A stretch of DNA of 64,000 nucleotides from a virus. A program made the translations under genes and the position numbers. The DNA lies in IMG/VR virus record IMGVR_UViG_3300034152_000419, positions 1 to 64,000 of that record. One strand, 5' to 3'. Of the stretch, positions 24,173 to 30,140 are shown piece by piece (position 1 is the first letter of the stretch; every line of letters starts with the position of its first letter). Below the pieces are notes generated by a model, which did no database searches, had not been told where the DNA came from, and saw only the letters and a program-made list of their open reading frames with translations.

Positions 24173-25030
24173 TCATCGGTTGTCGATTATTCGATATCTG
24201 CTCGACACATAGTCCGTTCGTCTTTTTGCCTCGGATAGTGCCTCAAGGATTCTCTTTCGGTGACTGTAAACAAATGAGAACGTGAACCGGGAGGGGACGA
24301 AAAGCGGTCTTTTGAAATCATCGACCAGTGACGACCGGAGGACGTTCCATGACGAAACCAGATCACGGAAAACCTCCCTCGGATCTCGTCCCATTTCCTC
24401 ACAGTCCTGTTTCATGAACATTTTTGCCTGTCTCTCAAGTTTTTTCGTCCATGCCTCCCCGGAATATTCAACATCATACTCAGCACACAGATCCCGAAAA
24501 TAAGAGGTGAGCGTTTGCACTCTCAACTCTTTCCGCTTTTTATTTTTAAAATCCTTTGACTCCTCAAAACCATCCCGGACACCTTTAATATAATTTTTCA
24601 AGAGCGTCACCCCTTTTCGAGTGAATTTCGGTTTGATCAGTTTACCGAACTCCCGTGACGTCCGCTCAAGGATCTCGACGATTCTGTCAGGGATGCACGA
24701 GATGTCCTGATACAACTTTTTAATTGCATACCAGATCGCCGGGAGATTTATCGTTATATCACAGCGACCGTCAACCCTGTCCCTGAAAAAAATCAGTCCT
24801 TGATCCCTGAGTCTCTTTTTTGCCTTGTGAATATTTTGTCGATTAAACGGGAGACCGAGTGTGATTCCCGGAATCCCCCTTTCAAATTGTTTCGCCGGAA
24901 TCCTCTCCGTGAGTTTGTCGAACCGGAGTGTCCTCTCGCAGACGAACCGGAGAACAAAATAATCAGATCCAGTCCCGAATAAATGCAAATGACTTGAGAT
25001 CAACCCGTTATAAGCGAATGACAGACTCAT
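24173..25030 (-). CDS. Lambda O-like replication initiator
   Basis: A 285-residue protein. The N-terminal region (about residues 18-75) reads YFVLRFVCERTLRFDKL..ERIPAKQFERG....LPFNRQNIHKAKKRLRDQGLI, the order found in phage replication protein O winged helices (ERTxGxxK, Ser/Ile helix, recognition helix, xxLxxxGLI). The rest is basic and helical. It lies immediately beside four dyad iterons and an AT-rich block, matching an initiator with its own origin. The ATG at 25030 has GGGGGGAGGG upstream. Confidence 0.65.
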   Translation of the reverse strand: MSLSFAYNGLISSHLHLFGTGSDYFVLRFVCERTLRFDKLTERIPAKQFERGIPGITLGLPFNRQNIHKAKKRLRDQGLIFFRDRVDGRCDITINLPAIWYAIKKLYQDISCIPDRIVEILERTSREFGKLIKPKFTRKGVTLLKNYIKGVRDGFEESKDFKNKKRKELRVQTLTSYFRDLCAEYDVEYSGEAWTKKLERQAKMFMKQDCEEMGRDPREVFRDLVSSWNVLRSSLVDDFKRPLFVPSRFTFSFVYSHRKRILEALSEAKRRTDYVSSRYRIIDNR

Positions 25031-25100
25031 GATTTCCCTCCCCCCGTTTTCAGTCAAAAAATCCCCCGGTCTGCTTATGCGGACTTTGTCCGCCTTTGCT

Positions 25101-25140
25101 ATCTCAACTTATAATCTCATATAATAATCTATATATATAG
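25101..25140. other. AT-rich block, candidate DNA unwinding element
   Basis: A 40-base block with only seven G/C bases, between the initiator gene and the iterons. An adjacent AT-rich unwinding segment is a hallmark of iteron origins, including lambda. Confidence 0.55.
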
Positions 25141-25142
25141 GT

Positions 25143-25228
25143 GACTCGCCAGCGAGACACAGCGTCTCGCCAGTGAGACACAGCGTATCGCCAGCGAGAC
25201 ACCCTGTCTCGCCAGCGAGACACCCCTG
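25143..25228. repeat. Four 21-bp dyad iterons (probable replication origin)
   Basis: Four direct repeats with an exact 21-bp period (units at 25145, 25166, 25187, 25208). Each contains the dyad GTCTCGC-CA-GCGAGAC; unit 4 is perfect and units 1-3 have one change each. The period is two helical turns, putting all sites on one face of DNA. With an O-like initiator 115 bases away and the AT-rich block alongside, this matches a lambda-type origin (four inverted-repeat iterons plus AT-rich DNA). Nothing here suggests CRISPR. Confidence 0.7.
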
Positions 25229-25246
25229 ATCCCCCCTTTTTTCAAG

Positions 25247-25275
25247 TTGACAAGGATTTCATCCCCTGATATATT
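25247..25275 (+). promoter_or_regulatory. Plus-strand sigma-70 promoter for small RNA
   Basis: TTGACA (25247-25252), a 17-base spacer ending TGA, and TATATT (25270-25275): consensus -35, five of six at -10, and an extended TGn. It is the only strong promoter I see on the strand opposite to all protein genes. Confidence 0.75.
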
Positions 25276-25281
25276 CCCCAT

Positions 25282-25403
25282 AATTGAGCATCGGTTCGAT
25301 GCTTGATTCCCGCAGTGACCGTCCTTGTCCTTTGCCACCATGACTCATGTCACTGCAACCCCGGACCCGGAGGGAAATCGCCGCCCCTCCGGGTTTTCTT
25401 TTT
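25282..25403 (+). ncRNA. Candidate ~120-nt structured small RNA at the origin
   Basis: Predicted from a strong promoter (25247-25275) to a rho-independent terminator ending at 25403. Three hairpins are visible: AGCATCG/CGATGCT with a three-base loop (25287-25303), GCAGTGAC/GTCACTGC closing a 29-base loop (25312-25356), and the terminator stem. No convincing ORF lies inside. It runs antisense to any transcript entering the initiator gene from upstream, so it may act as a copy-control or counter-transcribed RNA, comparable in position and size class to lambda OOP or plasmid RNAI; function is inference. Confidence 0.65.
25365..25403 (+). terminator. Rho-independent terminator of the small RNA
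   Basis: ACCCGGAGGG (25365-25374), a ten-base loop, CCCTCCGGGT (25385-25394) and then TTTTCTTTTT: a perfect 10-bp stem with a T-tract on the plus strand only. It ends at the stop codon of the convergent gene 25402-25650. Confidence 0.85.
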
Positions 25404-25650
25404 AATATTTCGAGAGACGACTCAGAGACGGTTTCTTTTTCGGTTTTCTAAAATGCCGGACCCCCTCCTGATATATCCATTGAATGACTGATTCCAGATC
25501 TGAGAGATCCCGTCTGTCCCACTCTTGAGCGTTGCCCGAAAACAGATCCCCCTCACCCTGCTCGAAATGAACCTCAAGAAATGGGACGACCGTTTCAATG
25601 AGAATCCGTGCTCTGTTTTTTGTCAGATTTATTCTCGTTGATTTTTGCAT
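25402..25650 (-). CDS. Hypothetical protein, 82 aa
   Basis: An 82-residue protein with a basic N-terminus (KSTRINLTKNRARILIETVVPFLEVHF), a central helix (LSDLESVIQWIYQEGVRHF) and a Lys/Ser-rich tail. Not recognised. It converges with the plus-strand small RNA, whose terminator touches its stop codon. It lies downstream of a minus-strand terminator and therefore may depend on readthrough. Confidence 0.6.
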   Translation of the reverse strand: MQKSTRINLTKNRARILIETVVPFLEVHFEQGEGDLFSGNAQEWDRRDLSDLESVIQWIYQEGVRHFRKPKKKPSLSRLSKY

Positions 25651-25672
25651 ATCGACACCCGATCATTTTCCC

Positions 25673-25718
25673 AAAAACGAACGGAGCAAGAGGACCGAGA
25701 CCGATCCCGCTCCGTTCG
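25673..25718 (-). terminator. Rho-independent terminator after 25752-26039
   Basis: On the minus strand CGAACGGAGC (25709-25718) and GCTCCGTTCG (25678-25687) form a perfect 10-bp stem with a 21-base loop, followed by TTTTTGGG. It closes the small-gene operon that starts near 27.3 kb and separates it from the origin region. Confidence 0.85.
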
Positions 25719-25751
25719 GATAGATTCCAGATTGACCGAAAAACGGATCGA

Positions 25752-26039
25752 CTAATTTTTGAAAAATGATTCGACAGGGATTCCCTGAAACAGGACCCCG
25801 TTGAGAACTTTGATCTCATGTGCAATCGCCTCGGATCTTTTTGCGAATGTGTCGGAGAGTCTTTTCCTCGAACCGTCGAGCATGTTCACCTCGACGAACC
25901 ATTTTTGTTCATCCTCGTCGAACAGCACATTCGATGCACGAATGACACTGACCCGTCCCTCGGTGACAATCGGGGAGTCCTCATCATACAAGCAAAACAC
26001 CTCCCCGTGTGCCGTGATCTTGAACGTCGTTGCTTTCAT
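25752..26039 (-). CDS. Hypothetical protein, 95 aa
   Basis: Starts at the ATG at 26039 after GGAGGACAGGG. It is strand-rich (TTFKITAHGEVFCLYDED, then RVSVIRASNVLF and KWFVEVNMLDGSRKRL) with a final helix. Unrecognised. An exact 16-bp dyad lies 27 bases upstream of the ATG. It is the last gene before a strong terminator. Confidence 0.65.
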   Translation of the reverse strand: MKATTFKITAHGEVFCLYDEDSPIVTEGRVSVIRASNVLFDEDEQKWFVEVNMLDGSRKRLSDTFAKRSEAIAHEIKVLNGVLFQGIPVESFFKN

Positions 26040-26065
26040 CCCTGTCCTCCGCCAGTGTCCCCCCA

Positions 26066-26081
26066 GTGCACACGTGTGCAC
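26066..26081. repeat. Dispersed 16-bp dyad, copy 5 (exact)
   Basis: GTGCACACGTGTGCAC in the short gap between 26100-26294 and 25752-26039. Flanking CCC and GGG extend its symmetry with one mismatch per arm. Confidence 0.9.
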
Positions 26082-26099
26082 CGGGAGGACGTTTCAGGA

Positions 26100-26294
26100 T
26101 TATTGACCGACGTGAACTCCGCCGGACCCCTCCTGATAAAATTCAGGTTTTCGTTTCTTGTCCCGGACCTCGCCGAGTGCGTTCATCGCCTTTTTCGCGA
26201 GATCCTCACACTTTCCGCCTGTGAAACCCTCAGCGTCGAACTTGACGTCCGAACCATCCGGGGAGATCGTGATTGTCAAAGTACCGTCAGACAT
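26100..26294 (-). CDS. DUF2997-like protein
   Basis: A 64-residue protein beginning GTLTITISPDGSDVKFDAEGFTGGKC, the strand pattern of DUF2997 (xIxxxISPDG...GFxGxxC), followed by a helix (EDLAKKAMNALGEV). Function is unknown. It lies next to a DUF1257-like gene, as I recall for cyanobacterial and other bacterial clusters that also carry a Ycf46-like ATPase. Confidence 0.65.
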   Translation of the reverse strand: MSDGTLTITISPDGSDVKFDAEGFTGGKCEDLAKKAMNALGEVRDKKRKPEFYQEGSGGVHVGQ

Positions 26295-26312
26295 TTACTC
26301 ACCTCCTCCCAT

Positions 26313-26696
26313 TTACATTGACGCCGCACGGAGGACGATTGAGCCGTCGTTCTGCTCGACGGTCTCCGTGACCATTCCCCCGCTCTGCGTGATCCCGTTT
26401 CGGACGACTCCGACCGCATAATCACGCATGAGTTTTCCACCATTCGCACCGAGACGCCGAGTGATCGACGAATAGTGAGCGTCGGTGTCCAGTGCGAGAC
26501 GATATGCTCCACCCTCACGGACGAGATATCCCTGAGAGCCTCCCTGCGTGTCCCTGAGGATCGCATGAACCGGATATCCGTTCCACTGCATCCGCTCATC
26601 CCGGTTCAGATTATACTCGATCCCGTGTTGACGACACACATTTTTGAACATCGTGAGGTCCGAGATCTTGACCCCGACTTTCGCCCAAAATGACAT
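26313..26696 (-). CDS. DUF1257 (Ycf35)-like protein
   Basis: A 127-residue protein whose start (SFWAKVGVKISDLTMFKNVCRQHG) and body (GYPVHAILRD..GSQGYLVREGGAYRLALDTD) follow the DUF1257/Ycf35 pattern of a small alpha/beta protein with an early IxDL helix. Function unknown. The adjacent DUF2997-like gene and the distant Ycf46-like ATPase support the assignment by association. Confidence 0.6.
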   Translation of the reverse strand: MSFWAKVGVKISDLTMFKNVCRQHGIEYNLNRDERMQWNGYPVHAILRDTQGGSQGYLVREGGAYRLALDTDAHYSSITRRLGANGGKLMRDYAVGVVRNGITQSGGMVTETVEQNDGSIVLRAASM

Positions 26697-26717
26697 ATTT
26701 CACCTCCGTTGTGGTTT

Positions 26718-27284
26718 TCAGTCGATCAGTTGATCGACCGGATTGTTTCTTGACTTTCGCCCGACCCTAATGTGTCGGACACCTTTTCGCAGTTCGGACC
26801 GATCCACGTCGATGAGTTCCCTCAGAGTTTCCAGAGGGAGGATCGGCATCCGTTGAATCCATTTTCGGGAGTCGTTGTCTTTTCCGAGCAGTTCCAGTGC
26901 CTCCGATTTTTTCAGAAACGAGATCTGTCCCCGGAAAAAATGATCGTCATAATCCTGATCATGATCGAACGGACGAACAGTGACCCACGGATGACCTCCG
27001 CCGTCTTTAAATCGAAAATAAAAAGAGTAATATCGAGACGGGACCCCGAATCCGCTTTGACCGAGAAAAACTTTGCCGAATTTGAGTGTCGTCTCAAACT
27101 CCGTCCACGGTTTCGCGAAATCGGTTTTCGTCGGATTCGACATGACCGGAGTGACAAGTCCGTCTGATTTCGCCTGTGAGAACGCAATCTCCTCGCCGCC
27201 GACGATAAACCAGAGCAGAAACTTTCCCGTCACGTGATCTCGGTATTTCCAGACTCCCCCGTTGTAATAAAATCGACTCGGCAT
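26718..27284 (-). CDS. Hypothetical protein, 188 aa
   Basis: Not recognised. It has an N-terminal YYNGGVWKYRDHVTGKFLLWFI strand pair, a central aromatic-rich segment (SRYYSFYFRFKDGGGHPWVTV) and a C-terminal basic tail. It is the first gene behind the promoter at 27305-27333 and starts with an ATG after AGGAGTGAAAAG. Confidence 0.65.
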   Translation of the reverse strand: MPSRFYYNGGVWKYRDHVTGKFLLWFIVGGEEIAFSQAKSDGLVTPVMSNPTKTDFAKPWTEFETTLKFGKVFLGQSGFGVPSRYYSFYFRFKDGGGHPWVTVRPFDHDQDYDDHFFRGQISFLKKSEALELLGKDNDSRKWIQRMPILPLETLRELIDVDRSELRKGVRHIRVGRKSRNNPVDQLID

Positions 27285-27304
27285 CTTTTCACTCCTGATT
27301 AAGC

Positions 27305-27333
27305 ACTTTATATCAGATCAAATTTTTTGTCAA
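27305..27333 (-). promoter_or_regulatory. Sigma-70-type promoter upstream of 26718-27284
   Basis: Minus-strand TTGACA (27328-27333), a 17-base spacer starting AAAAATTTGATC, and TAAAGT (27305-27310). The TTGACAAAAAATTT start is shared with the promoter at 27895. It would drive the DUF1257/DUF2997 operon down to the terminator at 25673. Confidence 0.65.
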
Positions 27334-27357
27334 TGGGATTTTTAAACCCCCGGAATT

Positions 27358-27618
27358 TCAGGACAAGTCCTCCACGATGACCCGCTTGAAATTCTTTTCC
27401 CTCGTCTCCTCGATTGCCTCGAACATGAAAAACTTTTCGCGAGGTCTCGCATAGTAGTGAACGCGATGAGCCTCGCACCACTGACGGAATCTCTCATTCA
27501 GGATCTCAATGTCGATCTGAAAATGATTCTCATCGTCACCGAACTCGGCATCCATCCAGTCGCATATATTAAAGATCTCGATCCCGTCGTGAGTTGTCTC
27601 CATCGGTTTGATCATCAT
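27358..27618 (-). CDS. Hypothetical protein, 86 aa
   Basis: A small acidic protein (WMDAEFGDDENHFQIDIEILNERF) with aromatic residues and a C-terminal EKNFKRVIVEDLS. Unrecognised. It overlaps the upstream zinc-ribbon gene in an ATGA junction. Confidence 0.6.
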   Translation of the reverse strand: MMIKPMETTHDGIEIFNICDWMDAEFGDDENHFQIDIEILNERFRQWCEAHRVHYYARPREKFFMFEAIEETREKNFKRVIVEDLS

Positions 27619-27863
27619 TCCTGTCCTCCCCAGTCCTCGACCTTATAGTCCCACGGTTCGGAGACGGTTTCTTTTTTGCCACAACAAACACAGGTGAGAG
27701 TCCACTCAACCGGAGGACGTGTCGGACCCATATTGACCGAGACTCCGGTTCGCTCGAAATGACGAGCACCACACTCGCACCGATATCCGCGATTGATGAA
27801 AGTGTTTCCACTGTCATGATTTTTGAGGATCTCGACCTTTTCCGTGATGATATGTGTCAGCAT
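27615..27863 (-). CDS. Zinc-ribbon protein, 82 aa
   Basis: Starts at the ATG at 27863, after GGGAGACACAAA. It contains CECGARHF and CVCCGKKE, two CxxC knuckles spaced by about 30 residues as in zinc ribbons. It probably binds nucleic acid or a protein partner. First gene behind the promoter at 27895-27923. Confidence 0.7.
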   Translation of the reverse strand: MLTHIITEKVEILKNHDSGNTFINRGYRCECGARHFERTGVSVNMGPTRPPVEWTLTCVCCGKKETVSEPWDYKVEDWGGQE

Positions 27864-27894
27864 TTTGTGTCTCCCTCGTTTGAGTGTCTGATCT

Positions 27895-27923
27895 ATCGTC
27901 TCACACCTAAAATTTTTTGTCAA
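27895..27923 (-). promoter_or_regulatory. Sigma-70-type promoter upstream of 27615-27863
   Basis: Minus-strand TTGACA (27918-27923), a 17-base spacer AAAAATTTTAGGTGTGA and GACGAT (27895-27900). The -10 is weak at its first base, but the -35 and spacer resemble the other promoters, and GTGTGA before the -10 is shared with the SSB promoter. Confidence 0.55.
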
Positions 27924-27924
27924 G

Positions 27925-28674
27925 TTAAAATTCAACCTTTGTCCATTTTTTCGGAGTTCCCGCCGGGACATTATATCCTCGCTCGAACAGTGACATCGGA
28001 GTCGGACGATCTGCATGACCTGTCACACTGCCGTCGGTCCAGAGCACCGCATAAGACCGGGACCCGCGAGTCGTTCCCGTATAGGTGACTGACTCATACA
28101 GAGCAATTTCACCCGCGACAGCGACCAGATCATAAGGATTGATTCCACGGTTGACTGTCTGAGGAAACCTGATCCGAACCATCTCGTGACGGATGCACCA
28201 TTCACCATGATCGGGATGCTCGCGGTCGAACACGTCGATGATCACGTGAGTCTCGTCTTTGAGTTCGGAATTTTCTTTCGCGTTCGCGACAGCGTTCTTG
28301 AAAGCATCGTCCTCGGTCTCACCCTCGACGATCTGATTGACATAGTGCTCATCCTCGTCGCCGACCCGGATCTCAGCATAATATCTCGGAGTCTCGAACT
28401 CGACAAAGTATCTGACCGGACGACCCGTCGATGAGAAAACGTGTCCGCAGTTCCCGTCGTGAATCGTCAGACGACCGTGTCTCTCGACTTTCGCTCCGCC
28501 GCCCAGTTTGACCCACATCTTTTTGAACTTGACCGAATAAACATCGTCACCCAGTTTTTCGAGGATGACCAGAGTCTTTCGGGTTTCGCGTTCCGCCGGG
28601 ACGTGTCCGTGATTCGCATAAATATTTTTTCGAGTTGCTTTGACTTTGATTTCCTGTCCGATTGTGAGTTCCAT
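27925..28674 (-). CDS. Hypothetical early protein under sigma-54 promoter B
   Basis: A 249-residue protein starting at the ATG at 28674; the longer in-frame reading enters the promoter. The N-terminal 110 residues form a strand-rich domain (TIGQEIKVKATRK, HGRLTIHDGNCGH); the middle has an acidic helix (EGETEDDAFKNAVANAKENSE); the C-terminus is again strand-rich (SRSYAVLWTDGSVTGHADR). No family recognised. Like 12384-12944 it follows a -24/-12 module, so the two are probably co-regulated. Confidence 0.65.
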   Translation of the reverse strand: MELTIGQEIKVKATRKNIYANHGHVPAERETRKTLVILEKLGDDVYSVKFKKMWVKLGGGAKVERHGRLTIHDGNCGHVFSSTGRPVRYFVEFETPRYYAEIRVGDEDEHYVNQIVEGETEDDAFKNAVANAKENSELKDETHVIIDVFDREHPDHGEWCIRHEMVRIRFPQTVNRGINPYDLVAVAGEIALYESVTYTGTTRGSRSYAVLWTDGSVTGHADRPTPMSLFERGYNVPAGTPKKWTKVEF

Positions 28675-28711
28675 TTTTTGTCCCCCTCGCGTTGTGTTTG
28701 ACGATATATAG

Positions 28712-28727
28712 TGCAATCATCATGCCA
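28712..28727 (-). promoter_or_regulatory. Sigma-54 (-24/-12) promoter, module B
   Basis: Minus-strand TGGCATGATGATTGCA matches the sigma-54 consensus at all but one position, with GG and GC ten bases apart. It lies 38 bases upstream of the ATG of 27925-28674 and is a diverged copy of 12987-13002. Confidence 0.8.
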
Positions 28728-28735
28728 CACGTCAC

Positions 28736-28797
28736 GACTTTTTTCAATTTTATTTACGAGGGATTTCGGTGAGTTATGAGGTGAGGACTTTTTTCAA
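28736..28797 (-). promoter_or_regulatory. Paired TTGAAAAAAGTC elements, module B
   Basis: Two copies of TTGAAAAAAGTC (28736-28747 and 28786-28797; minus strand), 50 bases apart, in the same place relative to the -24/-12 promoter as in module A. The sequence between them also aligns with module A (GAGGGATTTC, TTATGAGGT on the plus strand). Confidence 0.6.
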
Positions 28798-28817
28798 GAA
28801 TAGATCGGGAGCAAAAG

Positions 28818-28854
28818 TGACGCAATTTGCGGGAAAAGTGACAATTTTCGTCAA
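28818..28854 (-). promoter_or_regulatory. Tandem upstream activator dyads, module B
   Basis: TGACGCAATTTGCGGGA (28818-28834) and TGACAATTTTCGTCAA (28839-28854), centres 21 bases apart and about 106 and 127 bases upstream of the promoter centre. The second differs from the module A site TGACAATTTGCGTCAA by one base. Confidence 0.65.
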
Positions 28855-28905
28855 AACGAATCCGGGACCCCAGTGCACACGTGTGCAACCGAGATCCCGG
28901 TTCGT
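28853..28905 (-). terminator. Probable terminator enclosing a 16-bp dyad
   Basis: Minus-strand ACGAACCGGGA pairs with TCCCGGATTCGT (one bulge), the loop contains dyad copy 6, and TTTTG follows. It sits 48 bases past the end of 28953-29720 and would close the portal/MuF transcript before sigma-54 module B. The T-run is short. Confidence 0.5.
28873..28888. repeat. Dispersed 16-bp dyad, copy 6 (one outer mismatch)
   Basis: GTGCACACGTGTGCAA with the 14-bp core intact. It sits in the loop of a larger inverted repeat (28856-28905) that looks like a terminator, and 19 bases from the second UAS dyad of sigma-54 module B. Confidence 0.85.
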
Positions 28906-28952
28906 GAAATGGAGTGAAAGATGCGACCTGAGCGTGTCAGGTTATCCTTATA

Positions 28953-29720
28953 TTACTTGATCGGGAGCAGTTCGTCAAGATCTGTCGCCTCCTCCCTGTG
29001 ATTCCGGGGGAGTTTTGCATCCGCATCGTGCTCAAGTTCGGGATATCTCCCCGCGAGGACCCCCTCCGGTTGAGCATAATCACTGACTCCCGCGAATGTG
29101 TCTGTCGCCAGTCTGACCGGATTCTTTTCCTCGATATCGGAGATCTCCTGAATTTTCTCAAGGCATCTGAGATCCTCTTTCGTGACCTTTTCAGTATCGA
29201 GTCCGAGTGCTCTCCTGTGTCTCTGCAAATGGTTTATGACCTCCTGAGATGCACGTTGACCGGATCTCGCGCCTTGAGCCGCCGCCCATGCCGCATTGAG
29301 TCCGCCTCGATGGAGATACATATCCCCGGACGAATAAACCCCCATGTCGTTGAGTTCCCCTCCGTTTCGGACCCAGTGATGGGGATAGGACCACGTCGAT
29401 TTTTTCTCCGGGTCCGTTCCGGGATCTTGCCACACAAACGCTCGATATGGGAGTTTCGTCTTGTCCACGGTTCCCCATCCCGGTTCACCGTCCTCGACGT
29501 TCGAGTTGTGGTTCAGTGCCTTTTCCCGGATCGGAGTGACGCTCGGTTTGTTGATCGGGAGGATTGCATCTATCGAATCCCATTTTGAGGCATCCGACCT
29601 GAATGTGTCATAGCAGATCGCGAGTGCCGTGTTTTGATCATATTCGTCCCCGATCTCCCCCATGCACCGGGAGACGAACTCACTTTCCGTTTCGCCTGAT
29701 CTCGGTTTCGGAATCGGCAT
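28953..29720 (-). CDS. Prohead-protease-associated-type head protein
   Basis: A 255-residue protein starting at the ATG at 29720. The N-terminus MPIPKPRSGETESEFVSRC with NTALAICYDTF is a motif that I know at the start of many phage head-maturation proteins. A later stretch, MYLHRGGLNAAWAAAQGAR with VINHLQRHRRALGL, is another element common to prohead-protease/capsid-adjacent proteins. A catalytic Ser/His pair is not obvious. It follows portal and MuF genes, as expected for head assembly. Confidence 0.55.
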   Translation of the reverse strand: MPIPKPRSGETESEFVSRCMGEIGDEYDQNTALAICYDTFRSDASKWDSIDAILPINKPSVTPIREKALNHNSNVEDGEPGWGTVDKTKLPYRAFVWQDPGTDPEKKSTWSYPHHWVRNGGELNDMGVYSSGDMYLHRGGLNAAWAAAQGARSGQRASQEVINHLQRHRRALGLDTEKVTKEDLRCLEKIQEISDIEEKNPVRLATDTFAGVSDYAQPEGVLAGRYPELEHDADAKLPRNHREEATDLDELLPIK

Positions 29721-29853
29721 TTTCTGTCCCTCCCTTTTCCGTCTTTTCGATGTCCTCTTTCGAGTAAACATCGGGCCAATCATCGAACTCACCGTCAAGA
29801 ACGACGACATCGCCTGTGTCGGGTTTTGAGTAATCAATATCAGTCGTTTTCAT
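29680..29853 (-). CDS. 57-aa acidic protein
   Basis: A short frame starts at an ATG (29851-29853) overlapping the stop of the upstream gene in an ATGA junction, preceded by AAAGAGGAAAA. It encodes an acidic peptide (TGDVVVLDGEFDDWPDVYSKED) and overlaps the next gene by 41 bases. Translation is likely from the junction; function unknown. Confidence 0.5.
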   Translation of the reverse strand: MKTTDIDYSKPDTGDVVVLDGEFDDWPDVYSKEDIEKTEKGGTENADSETEIRRNGK

Positions 29854-30122
29854 TTTTCCTCTTTCACATCGCTCGCCCGGATCGACGACCCGGAGAACTC
29901 AAATTTGAGATTTTTCAAAAATAGCAGAGGATCGGATCCGTCGGGAAACATCTGACGGTTTGAGTTTTCCTCCACCTCTATGACACCGAATGTTTCCAGA
30001 GATTCGATTATATACTCATCGAGATCCTCTCCATATTTAATTTTTGATTTCTTTCCCTCCTCGTCAAGATAGATTCGACCGAGTGATTTATTATTTGAGT
30101 CTGTAAATTCAACATATCGCAT
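29850..30122 (-). CDS. Hypothetical protein, 90 aa
   Basis: A 90-residue protein with an N-terminal strand hairpin (RYVEFTDSNNKSLGRIYLDEEG) and central EYIIESLETFGVIEVEE. It lies between the MuF fusion gene and the head-protease-associated gene and may be a small head component. Not recognised. Confidence 0.6.
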   Translation of the reverse strand: MRYVEFTDSNNKSLGRIYLDEEGKKSKIKYGEDLDEYIIESLETFGVIEVEENSNRQMFPDGSDPLLFLKNLKFEFSGSSIRASDVKEEK

Positions 30123-30140
30123 TTTCGATCTCTCCTCAAC

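Noticed and set aside
25143-25228. CRISPR array
   Set aside because: The repeats are contiguous 21-bp units with no spacers, and no cas operon is present; the Cas4-like gene alone fits phage recombination.
25287-25303. tRNA-like T-arm (GGTTCGATGC) in the small RNA
   Set aside because: The stem is 7 bp with a three-base loop, and no acceptor, D or anticodon arms can be drawn.
25129-25341. A 70-residue minus-strand frame with SLAR-type repeats across the iterons
   Set aside because: The peptide repeat is simply the 21-bp iteron translated; it has no ribosome site and overlaps the small RNA promoter and AT-rich block.
25595-25825. A 76-residue minus-strand frame
   Set aside because: It runs through a strong terminator hairpin and overlaps two better genes; composition is Arg/Ser-rich shadow type.
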